Source: Elephas maximus indicus (Eukaryota; Chordata; Mammalia; Proboscidea; Elephantidae). From it: a stretch of DNA of 64,000 bases. The translations under genes and the position numbers were made by a program. Below are positions 56,670-64,000 of the stretch, one piece after another. Within the stretch, counting starts at the first letter, position 1, and each line of letters opens with the position of its first letter. The stretch covers positions 27,830,001 to 27,894,000 of the forward strand of contig NC_064841.1 of the NCBI RefSeq assembly GCF_024166365.1. The letters are read 5' to 3'. The notes under the pieces are model-generated. The model was not told the origin of the DNA, made no database searches, and saw only the letters and a program-made list of their open reading frames with translations.

Positions 56670-58023
56670 TTGGTCTTCTAGGAGGGGGAATTATGGGTGA
56701 CTTTAGTTTTCTTCTCTTTACTTCTCTGTATTCTTCAGGTTGTCTGTGTATCCTGAATTCATCCAGGTTCGTGAACTTTTAGGTAATAACGAAGTCAAAT
56801 TAGCTGGTCAATTTTCCCCACATATACCAGGACCTTACTCAATTTTCAAGTTTCTCGCATACCCCCTAATGTGTTTCTGGAAAATCCTCAGAGAGTATAC
56901 CAGGCTCCAGCCAGCACTCACCCCTGACCTGGGCTGGCCCCTGCTACAATGCCTGCACTACTAACTCCTCCCAAACTTTACTTCAGCTATTATTATTGCT
57001 TGACCCTGGGCGGCTCCCCATTCTGCCTCTTCCTGCCTGTGACCCTGGCCTTCTCTGCTCTCAACGTGTAGGAGCTGGGTCAGCTTCCAGCTGTTGTGCA
57101 ATAAAAAGACAAATGGCTTCTGGGATATGCATGCCTTTTTGCCCCAACAAGTTGCAGAGGTTAGAGAGCTGCTTTATCATTTTCTTCATCAAAACACATG
57201 CTTGGCCAGGCCTGGCCTGGGACAAAGTCCAGTAAACATTAGCTAGCTCTCCTGGAACCACCCCAGGCCTTGAGGCTGAATCCAATTCTCCTGTCTTCCT
57301 ACTCCATCCTCCCCCTCCCCGTTCTGAAGTTTGTTAGACACACCCACAACCATATATGATTGAGTTCTTTCCTTGCAAAGTTTGTTCATATCTCAACTCA
57401 GGTGGCACACTACATCTACAAGGAGACTGTTTTACTCTTGTAATTAAAAAAAGAAAGAAGAAAGAGAATAAACATTCATTTAAAAGTAAATGAATGTTCT
57501 ATGCCAGGGTGTGTGGAAGTAATTAATTAACTCTGGTTTACACTCTTGTACTTGAGGGACCTTGATCAAATGTCCAAGGGGCACACAACTGAGAACACAT
57601 TCATGTGAGTCTAGCTGGGACCTCACATAAATTAGTGCTTTCATTTGAAATGAGACTATCTTTTTATAGGAAAGAGCAGATCATCATTAAGTTTGCTCCC
57701 TCCTTTAAGCTTTGGAATTTACTAAGTTCAAATGACAGATAAAAATGTCCACTTCCTCATTTATTTCCCCAAAGGCAATCCAGCGGATATCTACAGGGAA
57801 ATAACATCTATTTAATCCCTGTTGTTAAACAAAACAAAACAATAAAGCTTTTGGCCCTGCATGGACTTCCTGTGTTTCTTGGCAAGATATAAAATTTGAT
57901 TGACTGGGGGAGGGTGGGGGTGTTTGGGGTGTGTGTACATGCTTAACATCAAGCAAGGACTTTGTTGACAGGGATGAGGACTTTGTTGACAATGATTTGA
58001 CTACTGCTTATGTTTTCTCAATC

Positions 58024-58233
58024 AGACCAAACCGGTTGCCGTTGAGTTGATTCTAACTCATGGTGACCCCAGGTGTGTCAGAGTAGAACTGTGCTCCACG
58101 GGGTTTTCAATGGCTGATGTTTTAGAAGTAGATCACCAGGCCTTTCTTCAGAGAGGCCTGTGGGGGGACTTGAACCTCTAACCTTTCGGTTAGCAGTCAA
58201 GTGCATTAACTCTTTGCACCATCCAGGGACTCC
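58024..58233 (-). mobile_element. AfroSINE-type SINE, long variant, reverse
   Basis: Carries an extra block 'gttttcaatggctgatgttttagaagtagatcacc' found in a longer SINE form, then AACCTCTAACCTTTCGGTTAGC and the start-side GTGCATTAACTC...ATCCAGGGACTCC. Subfamily differs from most other copies here. Confidence 0.88.
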
Positions 58234-58747
58234 GTCTTAACCAGAAGTTTAATCTTTGAAATTGCCTACGATAAGTGGGTACCTTTCCTTGGCTCATGTT
58301 AACCCAAGTCTCTTAAGAGTTCCATAAACTGGGGGTCTCCAGCATTATGGTCGTTCATTAGCTTTACGGACAACCAGTGCTGCAGGATGTCTTTCCTTTG
58401 CTGGCAACTTCAGCTAAACTGATTTGTTAGACGTTACACGTGGAACGAGCCTGAGCTTTGCAGTGAAGTGGACCTTCACTGCAAACCTTCAAATGATGTT
58501 TAACTTCCCTGCAGGTAAATCCCTAGCTAGTGTAGACATTTAATAAGGCACCATTCAGATTTGGACCGGCAATGTGGGCCATGTTCTGCTATACAGAATA
58601 GAAATCACAAGAACTAGAATTTACTCAGCCAAAGCTCCTGTACACCGCTCTACAGGCTTTGAGTATATGGAAAGAGGGACCGCACTGTCACCACTACCAC
58701 CAAGATGGGCATGAGAAGGTGTTTCTGGAGGGCTTAACAGGGCTTGA

Positions 58748-58905
58748 CTAATTTTTTTTTTTTTTAACTTCTTTTGAAATATAGCATACAGAAATATACA
58801 AAACTTTAAGTGTACAGGTAGCTGAAATTTTACAAAACGAACACACCTGTGTAACCAGGTCACCAACCAATACATTACCTGAATTCTAAAGGATTTGGCT
58901 AATTT
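58748..58905 (-). mobile_element. L1M 3'UTR fragment, inverted
   Basis: T-run at 58748-58761, then 'gaaatatagcatacagaaatatac', 'ttaagtgtacaggtagctg', 'acacacctgtgtaaccagg', a pattern of old L1M 3' ends. Confidence 0.65.
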
Positions 58906-58912
58906 CTTATCT

Positions 58913-59071
58913 GTTGTTGTTGTTAGGTCATCGAGCCAGTTCTGGCTCATTGCGACCCTCTAGGACAGAGTAGAATTGCCCCATGGGGTTTCCAAGGAGT
59001 GGCTGGTGGATTTGAACTACTGACCTTTGGTTAGCAGCAGAGCTCTCGTCCACTATGCCACCAGGGAACCA
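58913..59071 (-). mobile_element. AfroSINE-type SINE, reverse, RTE-like tail
   Basis: Starts TTGTTGTTGTTAGGTCATCGAGCC (the RTE-like tail in reverse) and continues in SINE sequence ('gtagaattgccccatggggtttcc', 'gaactactgacctttgg') to CCACCAGGGAACC. A third example of a SINE with the AACAACAA tail. Confidence 0.9.
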
Positions 59072-59482
59072 ATTTTTTATTTATGATCCTTAAGATGACT
59101 TCACTGCCTACTTTGTATCTAGGTGGGTTCCCAGCTTTAGAAGGGGCTCCACAGTGTGTCAGAGCTGGAAAGGACCATAGACGTCACCATAGGAAACCAG
59201 CTGAAAACTCATATGATCAGCCACAGAACAAAAGCAACTTGCCAAAAGAAGAGCACTGTGACCCAGGGTGCCTGACCCACACCTGTGCTCTTTCCATCTT
59301 ATCTAACTGCTTCTTTTATTCAAAGGACAAAGCACAGCATGCTTACTTTTCTTCCAAGACATGAACTTATCTAAGATGCCAAGACATCTGTGAATCAGTC
59401 ATCAATCTCTGTTGTTTTAACTTACGTATAAGTATAAAAAGCACTTGTGCATAACATCGTGTAATATTCCATCCCAACCCAG

Positions 59483-59620
59483 ATGCAGGACAAGTTCTCC
59501 AGGAGTGGTGTTGCTTGTTTCTTAAAGGAAGATGACAGCTCTGGGGACCCTGATGATGAAGACATTATAGACAACCCCTGCTGGCGAATCAAGTGGCAAC
59601 TACGCCAGCTTGTTAGAAAG
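59483..59620 (+). CDS. TNFSF10: TNFSF10 (TRAIL) exon 2
   Basis: This 138-nt exon (46 codons, phase 0 to 0) encodes the start of the extracellular stalk of TRAIL. It opens with MQDKFSRSG, continues through ACFLKEDDS and an acidic stretch, and closes with NPCW, WQLRQLVRK, as in other mammals and at the same length. The acceptor is cccaacccag|ATG and the donor AAG|gtaggt, both good. It joins exon 1 in frame (KELKQ then MQDK) across an intron of 7275 bp. The acidic stretch differs from human (DPDDED against DPNDEE). Because the exon is symmetric, skipping it would keep the frame. No stop or frameshift is present, so this looks like a functional gene rather than a pseudogene. Confidence 0.96.
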
Positions 59621-60861
59621 GTAGGTGCACTACTAGGTAGCCTCACCAGAGGGCATAGAAGGTCAGGGGGCAAGGAATCTTTAAGGTCAACAAGGCTAGA
59701 GCCCTCATTTTGCAAATGAAGAAACTGAGTCCCAGAGCTTATAAGCAATTTTCCCCCAAATTTATAGAACTAGGAAAGTCTAGAACAGCGTCAAACACTG
59801 GGTCCTGGCTGACACCGGGACTAGAGTTCATTCCTTTACCTTCCTCATCTAGTCTAATCTCTATTTTACCATGTGGAAACTGAGCCACAGATAAGATGTG
59901 TCTTCAAGGTCACACAACAGTAAAGGGTGTGTGTCATTTTTTTTTTATTATTCAAAAGATAGAAAAGCCCAAATAAGGGTGCTTTACATTCTTCTCAAAT
60001 TGTTAATCTCTGGAGTTAAATATATATTTATTTTTATGTGTGTATAATGATAAAGAAAGAGAAGAGGAAGACGAAAGAAAGACACTTTGAGAAACTGAAG
60101 ATGATGACATCTCAATTTATACTCAGTAAATGGCAAGTCACAAAAAATCATTATCTGTTTATGGACACTGCTTTCGCAGACTCTATTAGAAACATTCTGT
60201 TAGCTAACGGTGTTGTTTCACTGTTAGCTAAAATTAAGATGTTTTTAACTGATTTTGCTTTTAGCAATGTGACTTAGATCAAATCAAGTTTCTGCTTTGG
60301 TGCTATTTCTTCCTTTGTAAGATGATATTTAATAATATTTGTCTTTTGTCTACCTGGAAAGGTCAGATAAGGACGCGGATGTAAAAATACTCTGTAAACT
60401 ATGAAGTACTATATATGACATCATTGTTTTAAAAATATACTGGGGAAATTCCAAGGATAAAGGAGGACGCATGTCAAAGACATGTTTGTGTAAGTCCATT
60501 GTTTGGTGCTTAGGATCTACTTTGCTGTAGGAACAGTGCTGTGTGGGTGATTAGGGCTCTGGTTTATGACCTTCAACAGTACTCACAATAGAACCCAGGC
60601 ATCTATTTCATTTCTACAGGAATGAAATCATACTTCCGCCTGGGAGTCCAACAAGTTCATCTGTTCGGTGTCTGCCCTGGAAGTGTGGTCTGGGCTGGGG
60701 CAAGCCAGTGGTTCCAAAGCAGCTGTGGTTCTCTATGGTTCTACTGCTCCAAATTACAATGATTGCTCAGGGGGTGAGGACTAAGAAACACCTGGGGTTA
60801 GGAAAAGGTCCCGAAGAACCCGAAGAGTAGAACGCCACAGACAATGGGGTTACAGGTGGCC

Positions 60862-61024
60862 AAAAAACAAAAAACCATTGTGTCGAGTGGACTCCAACTC
60901 ATAGTGATCTTATAGAACAGAGTAGAACTGCCCCATAGGGTTTCCAAGGAGTGGCCGGTGGATTCAAACTGCTGACTTTTGGTCAGCAGCCTGAGCTTGT
61001 AACCACTGCGCCACCAGAGCCCTG
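60862..61024 (-). mobile_element. AfroSINE-type SINE, reverse
   Basis: Starts AAAAACAAAAAACCATTGTGTCG, ends ACTGCGCCACCAGAGCCCTG. The flanks share CAGGTG. Confidence 0.9.
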
Positions 61025-61309
61025 TGCAGCAGGTGACAGGGGAAACTCAGAATGAGGGCAGCAATCTGGAGACTGATGAGGGGGCTGGGTGCTGGGGCTG
61101 GCAGATGGTGAGATAAGGGAAGTAGTAGAAGTAGGCTTTACAAATCCCTTTCCTGCTATTCTTCCTTTCCCTCCCAATCTCACACCCCGCCACCAACTAG
61201 AATAGAAGCCAGCAGGGGACACAAAGGGTGTGGGTGGGGAAAGAATTCCTCATTTTTTGCACCATTATTTGAACAAGTTGTTTCCAGTAAACATACCATG
61301 CCCATTACA

Positions 61310-61470
61310 TAATACATTACCTCATTTAATCCTCACAACATCTCTATAAAAAAGGAATTATTATTACCCTTTTATTTTTTTTAAAACTGATGTAGAAATT
61401 AAAGTTCAGATCAGTTAAGTAATTTGAACAAAGTTTCACAGAGCTAATAATTGACAAATTTGAACTCAGG
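61310..61470 (+). mobile_element. MIR SINE
   Basis: 'tacctcatttaatcctcacaac', 'aattattattacccttttat', 'aatttgaacaaagtttcacagagctaat': MIR order. In intron 2. Confidence 0.75.
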
Positions 61471-62549
61471 CCATATGACAATGATTTTAATCACTCTCAC
61501 TTTGCCCCCCATACCGGAGGGATTGCCCTTCTTTCCTTCCTGCTGCTCCTCCTCTTTCCTTCCTTTTTTTTTGGTCCCAGAGAGAGAAAAAGAGGGAGAG
61601 AGACTTTAGACTAGAGGTGGTTACCCCATTACCTGGAATCGGAGGGAGAAAGAAGCCCAGTGCTTTCAATTTGAGGTGGGAGTACAAAGGAGAAGGGTTT
61701 CTGGCAGTTGCGAAATTAACCACAGTGATGGGAAAAGGAGAGCAGTGATGGGAGAAGCCCCCAGGTGTCACAGAGCTGAATGGAGGGAGAGTCAGAAGCC
61801 AAGGATGAGCCAAGTCAGGGTCTGCCCGTTTAACAGAAAGGCTCAGTTTTTTCTGTTTCTTACTGGTTTTCCCATTGGTTAGTACAAAGAGGGGGGGTCT
61901 TACTAGATGCTTAGCAGAGATATAAGAACTTGGTAAAACATGTTGAGAATGCCAAAGCCATGTTCTCAGAAATGTGAGAAGGATACAGTGTTGTCTGGTC
62001 ACACCTAACTGGGTGGGCTGCAGATGTCCATTAGGCACCATGAGGTGGAGGGATGCCTTACATCTTGGAGCTTGGGTCTGTGCAGTAAGTTAAAGCTAAT
62101 GGGCTCTGCTACGCACTACACTTACACACATACACAAGCACACACACGCATACCACCCCACACCCACCGCTCACAGAGAGTGAGATGAGGTAGCTGCCAT
62201 ACCAATCAGCTACATCAAGGCCTGGGAACATCAGGCTGACTGATTTGGCAGGATGGCACCTTCCTCCCTCACTGTTCCAGGTGTGGCCTTTCGAAGGCTT
62301 CATCCTGAAACAGAACTTCCCCAGAGAGGGGACCATGCCACCGTCACATGTACACACAGCTGCCCACGGCATTCACCACGGCACCCACTCTGCCCTACAC
62401 AAACCCTACTCTTGAAGAATTTAAAGTTGCCAAATCAATATCTTATGTAGCCATTTCCCTTTAGACATCAGCAAGAAAAGCCGTAGACACCCTATGGTCA
62501 GTTTAAATTTTTAGGGAAATTAACAAGCTTTATTCAATACTATTTGCAG

Positions 62550-62592
62550 ATGGTTTTGAGAACCTATGAGGAAACCATTCCTACAGGCCAAG
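62550..62592 (+). CDS. TNFSF10: TNFSF10 (TRAIL) exon 3, 43 nt
   Basis: This short exon encodes MVLRTYEETIPTGQ plus the first base of the next codon, matching the stalk segment that follows LVRK in mammalian TRAIL (human MILRTSEETISTVQ). Its length of 43 nt matches the human exon. The acceptor is ctatttgcag|ATG. The donor is AAG|gtattt followed by a run of T, weak because it lacks G at +5. In human, TRAIL-beta arises by skipping this exon; a 43-nt skip shifts the frame, so a weak donor here could permit the same event. Exons 4 and 5, with the receptor-binding TNF-homology domain and its zinc-binding cysteine, are not in the window. Confidence 0.93.
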
Positions 62593-62895
62593 GTATTTTT
62601 TTTTGTTGTTGTTGCTATTTTAATCTTCTACTGTCAATTTTGTCACAGAGTAAACACCTCTCCATTCTCCTTCTCTCTGCTTCCATTATGCATTCCATCT
62701 CTGAACTGCTGCTCCTTATCTCAAGCCACTTGTTGATTCTATTTCCCTCTTTGCACTGGTAGCTGGGAAGCTCAGAACAAAATCAGTGGCCTACCAATGA
62801 TCAGAACTTTATTTCATCTTAATCTTATTTTTCCAATGTGAATTTTCCTTTCACCTCAGTCTCTTCACTTACTTTTATCTTCTAATATGCTATAG

Positions 62896-63057
62896 GAAAC
62901 CCTGGTTGCGTAGCGGTTAAGAGCTACAGCTGCTAACAAAAAGGTCGGCAGTTCCAATCCACCAGGCACTCCTTGGAAACTCTACGGGGCAGTTCTGCTC
63001 TGTCTTAGTGGGTCGCTATGAGTCGGAACTGACTTGATGGCACCTAACAACAACAAC
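62896..63057 (+). mobile_element. AfroSINE with RTE-type tail
   Basis: Starts GAAACCCTGGTTGCGTAGCGG, A-box and B-box visible, 'ggtcgctatgagtcggaactgacttgatgg', and ends CACCTAACAACAACAAC. Flanks AATATGCTATAG (62884-62895) and AATGTGCTATAG (63058-63069) are a TSD with one difference. Confidence 0.95.
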
Positions 63058-63069
63058 AATGTGCTATAG

Positions 63070-63279
63070 CAACTTGGTGGCTCAGTGGTTAAAGCATTCA
63101 GCTGCTAACCAGATGGTCAATGGTTCGAACCCACCAGGCACTCCATGGGAGAAAGATGTGACACCCTGCTTCCATAAAGATTTACAGCCTTGGAAACCCT
63201 ATGACACATTTCTACTCTGTCCTGTAGGGTCACTATGAGTTGGAATCGACTTAACAGCAGTGAGTTTGCTTTTTTTGGT
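63070..63279 (+). mobile_element. AfroSINE-type SINE, longer form
   Basis: Contains GCTCAGTGG, GTTCGAACCC (B-box), the block GAGAAAGATGTGACACCCTG, and ends 'agcagtgagtttgctttt'. It lies directly behind the previous SINE. Confidence 0.92.
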
Positions 63280-63287
63280 TTAATAGG

Positions 63288-63512
63288 CTACAAAGTGCCT
63301 AGATGGTGCAAACTGTTTGCACTCGACTACTAACCTAAAGGTTGGCAGTTCAAATGCACCGAGTGGCACCATGGAAGAAAGGCCTGGCAATCTGCTTCCA
63401 TAAAGATTATAGCCAAGAAGATCCTATGGTGCATTTCTACTCTGTAACACATGGGGTCACCATGAGTCAGGATCAACCTGACTGCAACGGGTTTAGGTTT
63501 TGCTTTTTGTTT
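63288..63512 (+). mobile_element. AfroSINE-type SINE, longer form
   Basis: Third SINE in a row: 'gtgcctagatggtgcaaactg', CAGTTCAAATGCACC, 'gcaatctgcttccataaagat', 'gggtcaccatgagtcaggatc', ending GGGTTTAGG. It belongs to the same subfamily as 58024-58233. Confidence 0.9.
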
Positions 63513-64000
63513 GCTTGTTTGTTTCTTTTGGTTTCATATGCCATAAGTAAAAAAAAAAAAAAGAGCCATCTTAAATCCTTGCTGGAACATGGCAGGAAAT
63601 AAAATGAGGCCATGAAAGTTATCCAACTTCTCTGCTTCTCTACCACCAGGCTTTACGCCTTTCTTTATGCATAAGCCACTTGACCCATCATCACTTTCTT
63701 ATCTACCCACTCACAATCCTCATCCTATGGTTCCCATGCCATGGCATCTTCCAGCTCATGGTCAACAGCCTTCTCTTGACACACTTCCTTCTTCCATTCT
63801 GTTGCCCTGGCTGGCCTCTTTAGTCTTCCATCTGGCTCCTTCTATTCCTGACTTTTCACATGGTCGACTCTGCTCATCCTTCATGGCTCATTTAATTGTC
63901 ACCTCTTCAGAGAATCTTTCCCTAACCACATTTCTAACTGGGTTTCCCATACTGCATTATTTCTATCACACTTTCCTTGTTCATTTTCTTTTGTTTGTTT

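Larger units (their letters stand above)
52208..59482 (+). other. TNFSF10: TNFSF10 intron 1
   Basis: Intron of 7275 bp between gtcagt and cccag. It holds an L2-like tail (52580-52710), an inverted old repeat (53460-53700), a MIR interrupted by an LTR and a SINE (54240-55085), a SINE fragment (55840-55915), SINEs at 56511-56669, 58024-58233 and 58913-59071, and an L1M 3' piece (58748-58905). The remainder (52711-53459, 53701-54239, 55090-55839, 55916-56510, 56681-58023) shows no gene I can support. The segment 55500-55830 is relatively GC-rich and open in several frames but matches nothing I recognise. Confidence 0.85.
59621..62549 (+). other. TNFSF10: TNFSF10 intron 2
   Basis: Intron of 2929 bp between gtaggt and tttgcag. 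It has MIR-like fragments (about 59690-59930 and 61310-61470), one reverse AfroSINE (60862-61024), a CA-rich patch near 62120-62152, and otherwise unrecognised sequence. No additional exon with good splice sites and similarity to TRAIL was seen. Confidence 0.85.
62593..64000 (+). other. TNFSF10: TNFSF10 intron 3, 5' part
   Basis: Start of intron 3, running off the window. It begins with a T-rich stretch directly after the donor, then three AfroSINE-type copies in a row (62896-63510), then about 450 bp with an L2-like antisense character (protein-poor, with the motif cctcttcagagaatctttccc near 63900). Exon 4 is not in the window. Confidence 0.75.

Noticed and set aside
61487-62041. 184-codon minus-strand open frame
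   Set aside because: No recognisable domain, low-complexity composition, lies inside TNFSF10 intron 2 and lacks supporting splice sites or conservation evidence.

Overview
This window is mammalian nuclear DNA, most likely from an afrotherian and probably an elephant-like paenungulate. The clues are many copies of a tRNA-derived SINE of the AfroSINE type (A-box TGGCNTAGTGG, B-box GTTYGAATCC, 3' end near GAGTCGGAATCGACTC), many RTE-clade LINE copies ending in CCTAACAACAACAAC, and L1 elements of a distinctive lineage. Most of the sequence is transposable-element debris, and nearly all long reading frames are pieces of L1 or RTE.

The one host gene I can support is TNFSF10 (TRAIL, an apoptosis-inducing TNF-family ligand) on the + strand. 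Exon 1 coding sequence is 52073-52207, exon 2 is 59483-59620 and exon 3 is 62550-62592. Exons 4 and 5, which carry the receptor-binding TNF-homology domain, lie beyond the right edge. A full-consensus interferon-stimulated response element sits at 51943-51956, about 117 bp before the start codon. Two hAT-like palindromic MITEs with exact 8-bp target-site duplications lie at 50683-50981 and 51707-51906, in the promoter-proximal DNA.

Layout: 1-2175, an ERV-L-type provirus remnant split by an RTE fragment; 2877-4850, a 5'-truncated RTE with an odd SINE-like tail; 4906-6440, an inverted L1 3' end; 6457-9693, a full-length RTE with a 12-bp TSD; 10376-11213, another RTE 3' fragment; 12000-26400, old L1M pieces, SINEs, inverted L1 3' ends, an LTR with a possible tRNA-Leu primer site, and MIR/MER5-type relics. 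From 26423 to 39466 an older L1 contains a younger full-length L1 (31710-39466, 16-bp TSD) with tandem 5'UTR monomers. 39490-41965 is an inverted RTE. 42000-50300 holds further repeats, including two complete MaLR-type solo LTRs with 5-bp TSDs. 50300-64000 is the TNFSF10 promoter and 5' half of the gene, with SINE-bearing introns.

I found no CRISPR array, operon, RNA gene or new enzymatic system. The most interesting material is how the mobile elements relate to one another (RTE and SINE exchanging 3' tails, monomeric L1 promoters, nested insertions) and the MITEs and inverted repeats placed around the interferon-responsive TNFSF10 promoter.
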